NCBI RefSeq assembly: GCF_029223195.1
Contig: NZ_JARHUF010000026.1
Coordinates: forward strand, 1 to 63,595
DNA: 63,595 bases
Direction: 5' to 3'
Source of the DNA: Vibrio sp. CAU 1672
Lineage (GTDB): Bacteria; Pseudomonadota; Gammaproteobacteria; Enterobacterales; Vibrionaceae
Shown here: positions 17,861 to 26,986 of the stretch, piece by piece
How positions within the stretch are numbered: the first letter of the stretch is position 1
How the letters are laid out: the number at the start of each line of letters is the position of its first letter
Made by a program: the position numbers and the translations under genes
Notes under the pieces: generated by a model
Told to the model about the DNA's origin: nothing
What the model saw: the letters and a program-made list of their open reading frames with translations, nothing else
The model's database searches: none

Positions 17861-19159
17861 CTATTTCCCGGCCTGCTCATTAAGCAAGCGAGCCAAGGTA
17901 CGAACGCCCATCCCGGTGGCACCGGCCGCCCACTTATCTGAAGCCGATTTGCGGTAAGTACCTGCACAGTCAAAATGCAGCCAGCCCTTTTTATAATCGT
18001 CAACAAAATACGATAAAAACGCTGCCGCAGTGCTTGCACCCGGCGAGTAATCACCCGAGCTGATGTTCGATAAATCCGCAAAACTTGATGGCAGCATACC
18101 GCGGTGGAAATCGGCCAGAGGCAACGGCCACAGGCCTTCTTTCTCCTGGTTAGCAGCAGTCAGTGCCTGGTGAGACAGCTCATCGTCAAAACTCAGCAGA
18201 GCGTGATAATCATTACCCAGAGCGTTCTTCGCCGCGCCGGTCAGGGTCGCACAGTCAATGATCAACTCAGGGTTCTGCTCACTGGCATAAATCAGACCAT
18301 CAGCCAACACCAGACGACCCTCAGCGTCGGTGTTCATGATCTCAACGGTTTTACCGTTTTTGTAGCGGATGATGTCACCGAGCTTAAGTGCTCGCCCCGA
18401 CACCATGTTTTCCGCGCAGCATAGGATCAGTTTCACCCGCTTGTTCAGGCCACGCAGGATCGCCAGCCCCAGACCACCGGTGATAGTGCCCGAGCCGCCC
18501 ATGTCCGCTTTCATCGCCGCCATAAAGTTCGATGGCTTAATGCTGTAACCACCCGAGTCAAAGGTGATCCCTTTACCGACTAAACAGGCAAAGACTGGTG
18601 CATTCTCATCACCGGTCGGGTTATAGTCGAGTTGCAGCATTGCCGAGGTGCGCTCTGAACCACGACCAACGGCGTAAATACCTTCCCAGCCTTCAGCCAG
18701 CAAATCTTTGTCTTTCACAATACGTACGCTTACCGTACCTTGTGGTGCGACCGATTTAATGAACTCAGCCGCCATGGTCGCCAGTTGGCGTGGTGCGACT
18801 TCTTCCGCCGGTTTGTTGATGATATCGCGGGTAAAGTCGGTGGCTGTGATACGTGCCAGCAGTTCCGCCTGCTGATCGTCGGCCAGTTCAGCCCACTCTA
18901 AGGTGCCGTGTTTTTTGGCATTGCGGTAACCTTGATGAAAAGCCCAGACGCTCTCGAGATCCCAGCCCTCTCCAGAAAGTAACACTGAACGAATTCCCTG
19001 GCCATCGAGCTGACGAGCTGCACGTTGAATCGCACCAAGATCATGCCCTTCACCCAAATGGATGGTCACACCTTGTTCGGCGTAAGAAAGCAGAGCTTTA
19101 TCGCCCCAGTGTGGCGCGGCTGGTTCTTGGCTTAAAAATACAGACATCTGTGTAGACAT
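17861..19159 (-). CDS. pepB: Aminopeptidase B (M17 family)
   Basis: This cytosolic metallo-aminopeptidase removes N-terminal residues from peptides. The 432-residue protein has the M17 signature NTDAEGRLVLADG, the metal-binding region KGITFDSGGYSIKP and a C-terminal catalytic domain. Length is close to E. coli PepB (427). The start follows AAGGAGAAACC. It lies downstream of the isc operon terminator, as in V. cholerae and E. coli. Confidence 0.95.
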   Translation of the reverse strand: MSTQMSVFLSQEPAAPHWGDKALLSYAEQGVTIHLGEGHDLGAIQRAARQLDGQGIRSVLLSGEGWDLESVWAFHQGYRNAKKHGTLEWAELADDQQAELLARITATDFTRDIINKPAEEVAPRQLATMAAEFIKSVAPQGTVSVRIVKDKDLLAEGWEGIYAVGRGSERTSAMLQLDYNPTGDENAPVFACLVGKGITFDSGGYSIKPSNFMAAMKADMGGSGTITGGLGLAILRGLNKRVKLILCCAENMVSGRALKLGDIIRYKNGKTVEIMNTDAEGRLVLADGLIYASEQNPELIIDCATLTGAAKNALGNDYHALLSFDDELSHQALTAANQEKEGLWPLPLADFHRGMLPSSFADLSNISSGDYSPGASTAAAFLSYFVDDYKKGWLHFDCAGTYRKSASDKWAAGATGMGVRTLARLLNEQAGK

Positions 19160-19255
19160 GGTTTCTCCTTGTCTTATAACGACATAGCCTATGTCGCTTC
19201 TATTTTAATTACTTGGCGATGTTAGCATTATGTAGGGTAAAAATGTCAAATTGAT

Positions 19256-19286
19256 AAAAAAACGGACCCGAAGGTCCGCGTTTTTT
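19256..19286. terminator. Terminator after iscX
   Basis: CGGACC, loop, GGTCCG with A and T runs on both sides, seen as a bidirectional rho-independent terminator. It closes the isc operon and separates it from pepB. Confidence 0.85.
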
Positions 19287-19330
19287 AGCAAGAATTGTTA
19301 ACTGAGCGATGTTTTACCACCTGGCCGGGG

Positions 19331-19525
19331 TTAGTCGGCTTCATCCAGCCAGCAGAGGATCACCGCTTCCAGGATCTTTTCATTACAGTGGTTTGGATCG
19401 TCATCAAAACCATCCAACGCCATAATCCAATCATATAAGTCGGTAAAGCGGACTGTTTTGGGGTCGGTATCCGGGAACTTGTCACACAGTTCAATCGCAA
19501 TATCACGAGAATCGGTCCATTTCAT
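19331..19525 (-). CDS. iscX: Fe-S assembly protein IscX
   Basis: The 64-residue acidic protein begins MKWTDSRDIAIELCDKFPD and ends CWLDEAD, matching the IscX (YfhJ) family. IscX binds IscS and iron and tunes cluster assembly. The start follows AAGG; a longer reading would overlap the region upstream of fdx's stop without conservation. It is the last gene of the isc operon, 63 bases after fdx. Confidence 0.95.
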   Translation of the reverse strand: MKWTDSRDIAIELCDKFPDTDPKTVRFTDLYDWIMALDGFDDDPNHCNEKILEAVILCWLDEAD

Positions 19526-19588
19526 GGCTAACCTTCCTTTAGCAAATTCAACGTTTGTTTGCACTCCGGAAGCAACCCGGAGCACAGT

Positions 19589-19927
19589 TTAGTGATCTTC
19601 CGACGCGTGGTTCAGGGTGTATTTCGGGATCTCCACCACCAGGTCTTCATCAGCCACTTTAGCCTGACAGCTCAGGCGCGATTCCGGCTCCAGACCCCAC
19701 GCTTTATCAAGCATGTCATCTTCCAGCTCATCACTCTCTTCTAACGAATCAAACCCTTCGCGAATGATGACGTGACACGTAGTACAGGCGCAGGATTTTT
19801 CGCACGCATGCTCAATAGCAATGCCGTTTTTCAGTGCGACATCCAGTACGGTTTCACCGGACTCCGCCTCCAGTACCGCCCCTTCCGGGCACAGTTCTTG
19901 ATTCGGTAATACAATAATCTTGGGCAT
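19589..19927 (-). CDS. fdx: ISC-system [2Fe-2S] ferredoxin
   Basis: The 112-residue adrenodoxin-type ferredoxin supplies electrons to Fe-S assembly on IscU. Cluster ligands are visible in CEKSCACTTC and in the later LSCQA. It is 13 bases after hscA and co-transcribed with it. Confidence 0.96.
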   Translation of the reverse strand: MPKIIVLPNQELCPEGAVLEAESGETVLDVALKNGIAIEHACEKSCACTTCHVIIREGFDSLEESDELEDDMLDKAWGLEPESRLSCQAKVADEDLVVEIPKYTLNHASEDH

Positions 19928-19940
19928 AACTTGTTATCTC

Positions 19941-21794
19941 TTAAATATCATCTACTGATTGACCTGACAGCGCAGACCGAATCGATTTATCCATGCGACG
20001 CGAAGCAAACTCCTGACTGACTTTATCAGTGTCTTTGATCCCCTGCTCTATCGCATCGGCGTTATCGCCGTTACGCAGCGCGATCAAACCTTCAATCGCT
20101 GCGAGTAAATTTTGCTTTTCCTGCTCTGAGAGTAGTTCATCACCATCAGCCTGCATAGCCGCCAACAAGCCTTCGATGACACGATCCGCTTCTACACGCT
20201 GCTCGGCCAGTGCCCGTGCTTGCATGTCTTCCTGAGCATGAGTCATCGAGTCACGCAGCATGTTGGCCACTTCGTCATCACTTAATCCATAAGATGGTTT
20301 GACCTGAATTTCAGATTGTACACCGGTGCTCTTTTCCATCGCCGTAACGGAAAGCAGACCGTCGGCATCAACCTGATAAGTGACACGGATATGCGCAGCG
20401 CCCGCGGTCATTGGCGGAATGCCTTTCAGGGAAAAGCGCGCCAGAGAACGACAGTCGTCAACCATTTCACGCTCCCCTTGCACCACATGGACACTCATGG
20501 CCGTTTGGCCATCTTTGAAGGTGGTAAACTCCTGCGCACGGGCAACCGGAATTGTCGTATTACGCGGAATGATTTTTTCCACCAGCCCACCCATGGTTTC
20601 AATACCCAGTGACAGCGGGATCACATCCAGCAGCAGCATTTCCGAATCGGGCTTGTTGCCTGCCAGGATATCTGCCTGGATACCGGCGCCAATTGCGACC
20701 ACTTCATCCGGATTGATGCTGGTTAACGGCGTACGGCCAAAGAACTCGCCCACCATCTCGCGCACCAGCAGGGTTCGCGTTGAGCCACCAACCATGACCA
20801 CTTCAAGGACCTCATCCGCAGCAACCTGCGCATCTTTCAGAGCACGGCGGCAAGACATCAGGGTCTTCTTCACCAGCGGGCGGATCAGCGCTTCGAACTG
20901 CTCGCGAGTAATCCGGCCATGCCAGCCAAACACCTCAACCTCGACACTATCCTGCTCAGAAAAAGCTATCTTAGTCGCAGTCGCGATGTTAAGCAGGGTA
21001 CGGTTTTTCTCTGCCGACAGTGGCGCTTCCAAGCCAGCCTGCTGCATAAGGTACTCAGCCAGCAGGTGGTCAAAGTCATCACCGCCCAGCGCAGAGTCAC
21101 CGCCTGTCGCCAATACCTCGAATACCCCTTTTGACAGGCGCAATATCGAAATATCAAAGGTTCCGCCGCCCAGGTCATAGACCGCAATCGTGCCTTCCTG
21201 CCCTGAGTCCAGGCCATAAGCGATGGCTGCAGCTGTCGGCTCATTGAGCAAACGCAGTACATGCAAGCCGGCCAGCTTAGCGGCGTCTTTGGTGCCGGCC
21301 CGCTGAGCATCATCAAAATATGCCGGTACCGTGATCACTACCCCAGACAGCTCCCCGCCCAGCGATTCTTCAGCCCGCTTGCCCAGCGCCTTAAGAATGT
21401 CTGCCGACACTTCAATCGGGTTCTTTTCCCCGTGCGCGGTTTGCAAAACAGGCAGGCCGTTTTCACTTTCTTTAAACTGATAAGGCAAAGAGGGGTAACG
21501 CGCCTGAATATCTTTCAGGGAACGACCGATCAGACGTTTTACCGAAATGATGGTGTTCTTAGGATCCAATTCCGCTTGTTCTTTGGCCTCATGACCAACT
21601 AACGGTGTCGGTTGAGCGTAGTTGACGACGGAAGGAAGAATACTCCGCCCTTGAGCATCGGCCAACGGCGCGGCATCGCCACTGCGTACTGACGCCACCA
21701 GCGAATTGGTCGTCCCCAAATCGATTCCAGCCGCTAACTTATGCTCATGAGGTGCCGAGCTCTGGCCCGGTTCTGCAATTTGAAGTAATGCCAT
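19941..21794 (-). CDS. hscA: Hsp70-type Fe-S chaperone HscA
   Basis: HscA uses ATP hydrolysis to release clusters from IscU by binding its LPPVK motif. The 617 residues start with a short extension and then GIDLGTTNSLVA. VYDLGGGTFDIS and VGGSTR follow in the nucleotide-binding domain, and the substrate-binding domain begins about residue 390 (DVIPLSLGIET). Length matches E. coli HscA (616). It is adjacent to hscB and fdx. Confidence 0.97.
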   Translation of the reverse strand: MALLQIAEPGQSSAPHEHKLAAGIDLGTTNSLVASVRSGDAAPLADAQGRSILPSVVNYAQPTPLVGHEAKEQAELDPKNTIISVKRLIGRSLKDIQARYPSLPYQFKESENGLPVLQTAHGEKNPIEVSADILKALGKRAEESLGGELSGVVITVPAYFDDAQRAGTKDAAKLAGLHVLRLLNEPTAAAIAYGLDSGQEGTIAVYDLGGGTFDISILRLSKGVFEVLATGGDSALGGDDFDHLLAEYLMQQAGLEAPLSAEKNRTLLNIATATKIAFSEQDSVEVEVFGWHGRITREQFEALIRPLVKKTLMSCRRALKDAQVAADEVLEVVMVGGSTRTLLVREMVGEFFGRTPLTSINPDEVVAIGAGIQADILAGNKPDSEMLLLDVIPLSLGIETMGGLVEKIIPRNTTIPVARAQEFTTFKDGQTAMSVHVVQGEREMVDDCRSLARFSLKGIPPMTAGAAHIRVTYQVDADGLLSVTAMEKSTGVQSEIQVKPSYGLSDDEVANMLRDSMTHAQEDMQARALAEQRVEADRVIEGLLAAMQADGDELLSEQEKQNLLAAIEGLIALRNGDNADAIEQGIKDTDKVSQEFASRRMDKSIRSALSGQSVDDI

Positions 21795-21815
21795 GATTGG
21801 TCCTTGTCTCGCTGA

Positions 21816-22331
21816 TTAGCCGAGAAGTTTATCTTCGACTAACTCAATTTCGTTCTTTAGTTTGGCAATAAATTTGAGTTTACGAACGCGCTGCGCCGCT
21901 TGTTCCCAGAGGCCATCATTCAACTCTTGCTCAACACTTAGCAGGTGCTGCTGGTACATTTTGCTTACCTTGCTGTCGAAGTCAAAGAGTTCGTCCTCGG
22001 GATCGGCACGGTCTGCAATATGCTCCAGCTCTTCGCGCAGTTCCATCTGTTCCATCAGGAACATCGGATCCTGCATCGTATGCTGTTCACCACGAATATC
22101 AGTCCCCTGCTCTGCCAAGATATACTCCGCGCGAGAGATCGGATTTTTCAGCACTTGGTAAGCATCGTTAATCTGGGCCGCTTTGTGTACCGCCATCAGG
22201 CGGTCGCGTTCGGATGCCGCTGCAAAGTTGTCAGGATGGAAGCGTTTTTGCAATTCAAGGAACTGAGAAGAAAGAAGGCTACCATCCAGCTTAAACTGAG
22301 TTGGTAGCCCAAATAATTCAAAGTGATTCAT
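21816..22331 (-). CDS. hscB: J-domain co-chaperone HscB
   Basis: HscB (171 residues) delivers IscU to HscA and stimulates its ATPase. The J domain carries the HPD motif in QKRFHPDNF (about residues 30-38), followed by the helical C-terminal IscU-binding domain. It lies 21 bases before hscA. Confidence 0.96.
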   Translation of the reverse strand: MNHFELFGLPTQFKLDGSLLSSQFLELQKRFHPDNFAAASERDRLMAVHKAAQINDAYQVLKNPISRAEYILAEQGTDIRGEQHTMQDPMFLMEQMELREELEHIADRADPEDELFDFDSKVSKMYQQHLLSVEQELNDGLWEQAAQRVRKLKFIAKLKNEIELVEDKLLG

Positions 22332-22352
22332 TAAAACCGGGTCCTAGTAAAG

Positions 22353-22381
22353 CCTTCCGGATACGGTATGTATCCAGAAGG
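22353..22381 (-). other. Hairpin in the iscA-hscB gap
   Basis: CCTTCCGGATAC (22353-22364) pairs with GTATCCAGAAGG (22370-22381) with one mismatch, around a 5-base loop. No T-run follows. It sits between the scaffold genes and the chaperone genes of the isc operon and could set mRNA processing or partial termination. Confidence 0.5.
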
Positions 22382-22389
22382 TCAGTCAA

Positions 22390-22716
22390 TTAGACGTTGA
22401 AGCTTTCACCACAACCACATTCGCCTTTCGCATTCGGGTTGTTGAATTCAAAACCTTCGTTCAACCCTTCCTTAACGTAATCGAGCTGAGTGCCATCTAA
22501 GTACACCAGGCTCTTTTTATCGATGATAATCTTCACGCCTGAGTGTTCAAACACTTCATCTTCGCCTTCATTCAGCTCATCGACAAACTCAAGCACGTAA
22601 GCCATGCCGGAACAACCCGTTGTTTTCACACCTAAACGTAAACCGATCCCTTTGCCCCGGTTGTCAAGGAATGATCTAACGCGAGTTGCTGCTGTTTCTG
22701 TCAATGTGATGGCCAT
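22390..22716 (-). CDS. iscA: A-type Fe-S carrier IscA
   Basis: IscA (108 residues) carries Fe-S clusters to target apoproteins. The three conserved cysteines are seen in TTGCSGMAY and in GECGCGESF near the C terminus. It lies 64 bases after iscU. Confidence 0.97.
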   Translation of the reverse strand: MAITLTETAATRVRSFLDNRGKGIGLRLGVKTTGCSGMAYVLEFVDELNEGEDEVFEHSGVKIIIDKKSLVYLDGTQLDYVKEGLNEGFEFNNPNAKGECGCGESFNV

Positions 22717-22780
22717 ACTGCACCTTAGTCTATCTAAATTACGAAATGGGAGCGGCTGCCCCCACTATATTAGGAATGAG

Positions 22781-23164
22781 TTATTCTTGGTGTTTCTTTT
22801 TGTAGTCCGCAACCGCTGCTTTGATTGCATCTTCAGCAAGAATCGAACAGTGCACCTTCACCGGTGGCAGCTCAAGCTCTTCCGCAATCTCGGAGTTTTT
22901 GATCGCAGCTGCTTCATCCACTGACTTGCCTTTCACCCACTCAGTAACCAGTGAGCTTGATGCAATGGCACTACCACATCCGTAGGTTTTGAACTTTGCA
23001 TCTTCGATAATACCTTCCGGTGTCACCTTGATTTGCAGTTTCATCACGTCACCACAGGCCGGTGCACCGACCATGCCGCTGCCTACGGACGGATCTTCTT
23101 TATCAAACGAACCAACGTTACGTGGGTTCTCATAATGATCAATAACTTTTTCGCTGTATGCCAT
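22781..23164 (-). CDS. iscU: Fe-S cluster scaffold IscU
   Basis: IscU (127 residues) is the scaffold on which clusters are built. The three cysteines occur in GAPACGDVM, TYGCGSAIA and KVHCS, and the HscA recognition motif LPPVK is intact. I use the ATG at 23164 (MAYSEKVIDHYENPRN); an upstream in-frame start would overlap the iscS coding end. Confidence 0.97.
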   Translation of the reverse strand: MAYSEKVIDHYENPRNVGSFDKEDPSVGSGMVGAPACGDVMKLQIKVTPEGIIEDAKFKTYGCGSAIASSSLVTEWVKGKSVDEAAAIKNSEIAEELELPPVKVHCSILAEDAIKAAVADYKKKHQE

Positions 23165-23201
23165 GATAAATTCCTCGAATCCTCTATTTCTATCCCTGAG
23201 A

Positions 23202-24416
23202 TTAGTGATGAGCCCACTCAACGGTGCTCAAATCAATCCCTTCTTTGTACATATCCCATAGAGGAGACATGTCGCGCAGCTTGGTCACTGCAGCACGGAT
23301 TTGTTCAATTGCATAGTCAATTTCTTCTTCGGTGGTAAAACGACCAAATGAGAAACGGACTGAACTGTGAGCCAGTTCATCATCCATGCCTAAAGCACGA
23401 AGGACGTAAGATGGCTCGAGACTCGCAGAAGTACAGGCACTGCCTGATGACACTGCAAGATCTTTCAGTGACATCAGCAACGACTCACCTTCTACGAAGG
23501 CAAAACTGATGTTGAGATTTTGTGGTACGCGTTGCTCAAGATCACCGTTAACCGTGACGGCTTCCAGATCTTTCACGCCGTCCAACAGACGGTTACGCAG
23601 TTTCAGTGCGTGATCGTAATCGTGCTGCATCTCTTCTTTGGCGATGCGGAACGCTTCACCCATACCAACAATCTGGTGGGTCGGTAGCGTACCCGAACGG
23701 AAACCACGCTCATGGCCACCACCATGCATTTGTGCTTCCAGGCGAATGCGTGGTTTACGACGGACGTAAAGGGCACCAATACCCTTAGGGCCATAAATTT
23801 TGTGTGCTGACAGAGAGATAAGATCGACTTTCATCTCCTGTACATCAATTGGCAACTTGCCCGCCGATTGTGCCGCATCGACATGGAAAACAATCTTACG
23901 CGCACGGCATAGTTCACCAATCGCCGCGATGTCCTGAATCACGCCAATTTCGTTGTTAACATGCATGATAGAGACCAGTACAGTATCATCACGCATGGCC
24001 GCTTCCAGCTTGTTCAGGTCAATCAAGCCGTTTGATTCTGGCTCCAGGTAGGTCACTTCAAAGCCTTCACGCTCAAGTTGGCGGCATGGATCCAACACCG
24101 CTTTATGCTCGGTTTTACACGTGATGATGTGCTTACCTTTCTTCGCATAGAAGTGCGCCGCACCTTTAATAGCCAGGTTGTCAGACTCTGTGGCTCCAGA
24201 CGTAAATACAATTTCGCGAGGATCCGCGTTCAGTAGGTCAGCGATTTGCTCACGAGCAGTATCTACCGCTTCTTCTGCCTGCCAGCCATAACGGTGCGAA
24301 CGTGAGGCTGGGTTGCCAAATGTACCGTCCATCGTCATGTACTGAACCATTTTTTCAGCAACACGAGGATCGACCGGACATGTAGCGGAATAATCAAGGT
24401 AAATCGGCAGTTTCAT
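23202..24416 (-). CDS. iscS: Cysteine desulfurase IscS
   Basis: IscS removes sulfur from cysteine through PLP and hands it to IscU, TusA and ThiI. The 404 residues contain the PLP lysine in SAHKIYGPKG and the mobile active-site cysteine in SSGSACTSAS (near residue 328). The length matches E. coli (404). Confidence 0.98.
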   Translation of the reverse strand: MKLPIYLDYSATCPVDPRVAEKMVQYMTMDGTFGNPASRSHRYGWQAEEAVDTAREQIADLLNADPREIVFTSGATESDNLAIKGAAHFYAKKGKHIITCKTEHKAVLDPCRQLEREGFEVTYLEPESNGLIDLNKLEAAMRDDTVLVSIMHVNNEIGVIQDIAAIGELCRARKIVFHVDAAQSAGKLPIDVQEMKVDLISLSAHKIYGPKGIGALYVRRKPRIRLEAQMHGGGHERGFRSGTLPTHQIVGMGEAFRIAKEEMQHDYDHALKLRNRLLDGVKDLEAVTVNGDLEQRVPQNLNISFAFVEGESLLMSLKDLAVSSGSACTSASLEPSYVLRALGMDDELAHSSVRFSFGRFTTEEEIDYAIEQIRAAVTKLRDMSPLWDMYKEGIDLSTVEWAHH

Positions 24417-24444
24417 TCTCTACTCCAATGTAAAAGGCTGACCG

Positions 24445-24951
24445 CTATGAGCGGACGTTTACACCGATGGGCGCGGCGGTGGTATTTTTATTTGAAAGCC
24501 CATGAGTCACCGCCAGATCAATATCCTGGCGATCAGAAATTTCAAGCACTTCATTGTCTCTCATCAACTCACCCAGAGTGATGTTATTCAAGAAGTCACT
24601 AATGCGAGAGCTCAGGTCACGCCATAATGTGTGAGTCAGGCAACGCGTGCCCCCCTGGCAATCCCCTTTACCCTGGCATTTGGTGGCATCGACCGATTCG
24701 TCGACTGCCGCGATAACGGTTCCAATGGCAATACTGTGTGCATCCGCACCAAGTCGGTAACCGCCACCAGGACCACGCACGCTGGCGACAAGGCCCGCTT
24801 TACGCAATTTAGAAAACAACTGTTCTAAATAAGACAACGAAATCCCCTGGCGTTCTGAAATATCCGCCAATGGGACTGGATTCTGTTGCGAGTGCAGTGC
24901 CACATCCAGCATGGCAGTCACTGCATATCTTCCTTTAGATGTAAGTTTCAT
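24445..24951 (-). CDS. iscR: Fe-S cluster regulator IscR
   Basis: IscR is an Rrf2-family regulator that represses the isc operon when it holds a [2Fe-2S] cluster. The 168-residue protein begins MKLTSKGRYAVTAMLDVALH, has a winged helix-turn-helix over the first 70 residues, and has three clustered cysteines in CQGKGDCQGGTRCLTH. It heads the iscRSUA-hscBA-fdx-iscX operon and has a strong operator just upstream. I use the ATG at 24951, in place of an upstream start that adds six residues. Confidence 0.97.
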   Translation of the reverse strand: MKLTSKGRYAVTAMLDVALHSQQNPVPLADISERQGISLSYLEQLFSKLRKAGLVASVRGPGGGYRLGADAHSIAIGTVIAAVDESVDATKCQGKGDCQGGTRCLTHTLWRDLSSRISDFLNNITLGELMRDNEVLEISDRQDIDLAVTHGLSNKNTTAAPIGVNVRS

Positions 24952-24986
24952 ACCACACCGTATCCACATGGTTTGTAATGGATAGA

Positions 24987-25015
24987 ATAGTCACATACCC
25001 GACCATTTCGGTCAA
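24987..25015 (-). promoter_or_regulatory. Candidate isc operon promoter
   Basis: On the minus strand TTGACC (25010-25015), inside the IscR box, is followed after 17 bases by an extended -10-like TGTGACTAT (core 24987-24992). The overlap with the operator fits repression by holo-IscR. Confidence 0.45.
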
Positions 25016-25019
25016 GTAT
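24995..25019 (-). promoter_or_regulatory. Type 1 IscR binding site
   Basis: Read on the minus strand, the 25-base site runs from ATACTTGACC to GGTCGGGTAT with an AT-rich centre. It fits the type 1 motif ATASYYGACTRWWWYWGTCGGGTAT closely. It lies 43 bases before the iscR start codon. Confidence 0.85.
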
Positions 25020-25076
25020 TTATTTGACTAATTTACTCAGGTATTCATCCTTACACCTAACGTGGTCATTATTTGC

Positions 25077-25799
25077 TCAGCGCCGGTGCTTTTCAATCGA
25101 GGTCAGAATCCCACGCAGGATGTTCAGCTCTTGTGCTTCCGGACGCGCACGGGAGAACAGACGGCGTAGCTTGTTCATCACCATGCTCGGTTGGTCTTCA
25201 CTGATAAACTGGGTATCCAATAACACCTTTTCAAGGTGTGTATAGAACATTTCCAACTCTTTATGCCGCGGATAGGCCTCCTGCTCTGCCGGGGCATATT
25301 GCTTTGCCAGTAGATTGAGGTGTGCCACCCGGATTTCATAACTCAATGTCTGCACCGCCATCGCCAAGTTAAGTGAGCTGTACTCAGGGTTGGCAGGAAT
25401 ACAAACGTGATAATGGCACTTTTGCAGCTCTTCATTGGTCAAGCCGGTTCTTTCCCGGCCAAATACTAGCGCAACCGGATGCTGTTGCCCTTCCAGTGCA
25501 AACTTTTCTCCGCATTCACGCGGGTCCAGCATCGGCCATTCCAGAGTACGAGAGCGTGCGCTCGATCCAACGACCAGTCCGCAATCGTCGATAGCCTCTT
25601 CGAGCGTATCTACTATTACTGCATTCTGGGCGATATCAGCCGCTCCCGAAGCCAAGGCGAAGGTTTGTTCATCGATCTCACATTGCGGATCCACCAACAC
25701 CATTTGGCTTAATCCCATGACCTTCATCGCTCGTGCTGCCGAGCCGATGTTACCTGAATGGGAAGTACCAACCAGAACCACTTTAACTTGATCCAACAT
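25077..25799 (-). CDS. trmJ: tRNA (cytidine/uridine-2'-O)-methyltransferase TrmJ
   Basis: TrmJ methylates the 2'-O of position 32 in several tRNAs. The 240-residue protein is a SPOUT-class enzyme beginning VKVVLVGTSHSGNIGSAARA, with the SAM-binding knot visible as LVFGRERTGLTNEEL and IPANPEYSSLNLAMAVQ. It sits between iscR and suhB as in E. coli and is divergent from suhB. Confidence 0.95.
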   Translation of the reverse strand: MLDQVKVVLVGTSHSGNIGSAARAMKVMGLSQMVLVDPQCEIDEQTFALASGAADIAQNAVIVDTLEEAIDDCGLVVGSSARSRTLEWPMLDPRECGEKFALEGQQHPVALVFGRERTGLTNEELQKCHYHVCIPANPEYSSLNLAMAVQTLSYEIRVAHLNLLAKQYAPAEQEAYPRHKELEMFYTHLEKVLLDTQFISEDQPSMVMNKLRRLFSRARPEAQELNILRGILTSIEKHRR

Positions 25800-26030
25800 G
25801 TGTGCTCACTGCCTGAATAAAAAACCGCAGAATCTTACCATACATTTTTGTCGCCCCCTAGCCTGAAGCGGGTCTGTCTGCCGCTATTCCGCCGTGGCTC
25901 ACGCTGGGATGTTGAGCCGGATCCTCCCCTCACCTTTCTCGTTTAAAAATTAACCACTTCCTTTTTTATCAATCTCTGGTATACTCGCCGCCGCTTTAAA
26001 TTGTTCTTTAACATCCGTTGGGAAATTCGT

Positions 26031-26834
26031 ATGCATCCAATGCTAAACATTGCTATTCGCGCTGCGCGAAAAGCAGGCAATCATATTGCTAAATCTTTAG
26101 AAAACGCAGATAAAGTTGAGTCTAATCTAAAAGGCACTAATGACTTTGTTACAAACGTAGACAAAGAAGCAGAAGCTATCATCATCGATACCATCAAGCA
26201 CTCTTACCCAGAGCACTGTATCGTTGCTGAAGAACAAGGTCTTATCGAAGGCAAAGATAAAGACGTACAATGGATCATCGACCCACTGGATGGCACCACT
26301 AACTTTGTAAAAGGTTACCCTCACTTCTCCGTTTCTATCGCAGTTCGCATCAAAGGCAAAACTGAAGTTGCCTGTGTATACGATCCTATGCAGAACGAAC
26401 TCTTCACTGCACAGCGTGGTGCCGGTGCACAGCTTAACAATGCCCGTATCCGTGTAGAACAGCTTAAAGACCTGCAAGGCACTGTACTGGCGACGGGTTT
26501 CCCATTCAAACAGAAGCAACACTCTGAATCATTCATTAAGATCATTGGTTCTCTGTTCACTGAGTGTGCTGACTTCCGTCGCAGTGGTTCAGCGGCGCTT
26601 GACCTATGTTACGTAGCGGCAGGCCGTGTGGATGGTTACTTCGAGCTAGGCCTGAAACCATGGGATATGGCTGCAGGTGAACTTATCGCTCGCGAAGCTG
26701 GCGCAATCCTGACTGACTTTGCCGGTGGTACTGACTACATGAAGTCTGGCAACATTGTGGCTTCAAGCGCTCGTGGCGTGAAATCGATGCTTAAGCACAT
26801 TCGCGAACACGGCAACAGTGCGATCCTTAAATAA
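26031..26834 (+). CDS. suhB: Inositol-1-monophosphatase family protein SuhB
   Basis: The 267-residue protein has the metal-binding signature DPLDGTTNF and the second family motif WDMAAGELIAREAGA. E. coli SuhB (267 aa) hydrolyses inositol phosphate and also acts with the Nus factors in rRNA transcription antitermination. I use MHPMLNIAIRAAR at 26031, after a GGGAAA site. A possible -10 TATACT is at 25980-25985. It is transcribed alone and ends in a clear terminator. Confidence 0.95.
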   Translation: MHPMLNIAIRAARKAGNHIAKSLENADKVESNLKGTNDFVTNVDKEAEAIIIDTIKHSYPEHCIVAEEQGLIEGKDKDVQWIIDPLDGTTNFVKGYPHFSVSIAVRIKGKTEVACVYDPMQNELFTAQRGAGAQLNNARIRVEQLKDLQGTVLATGFPFKQKQHSESFIKIIGSLFTECADFRRSGSAALDLCYVAAGRVDGYFELGLKPWDMAAGELIAREAGAILTDFAGGTDYMKSGNIVASSARGVKSMLKHIREHGNSAILK

Positions 26835-26880
26835 GATCCTAAGGTCATCCTAAGCCCGTCACGCTGATGACTTTCGAATA

Positions 26881-26909
26881 GCCCCGCTCATTGAGCGGGG
26901 CTTTTTTAT
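26881..26909 (+). terminator. Rho-independent terminator of suhB
   Basis: GCCCCGCTCA and TGAGCGGGGC form a perfect stem followed by TTTTTT. Confidence 0.92.
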
Positions 26910-26940
26910 ACCAAGCTGGCTAAGTAGGTGTTCAGATACA

Positions 26941-26973
26941 AAAAAACCGCTGATGATTCAGCGGTTTTGTTTT
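26941..26973 (-). terminator. Rho-independent terminator of the yajC-secDF operon
   Basis: Reading on the minus strand, AAAACCGCTGA, loop, TCAGCGGTTTTTT, just after the secF stop. Confidence 0.9.
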
Positions 26974-26986
26974 TGGGTTCTCTGCC

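Noticed and set aside
20380..21180. Long 266-codon plus-strand frame opposite hscA
   Set aside because: Ser/Arg-rich product typical of antisense reading of a GC-biased gene; hscA is complete on the other strand.
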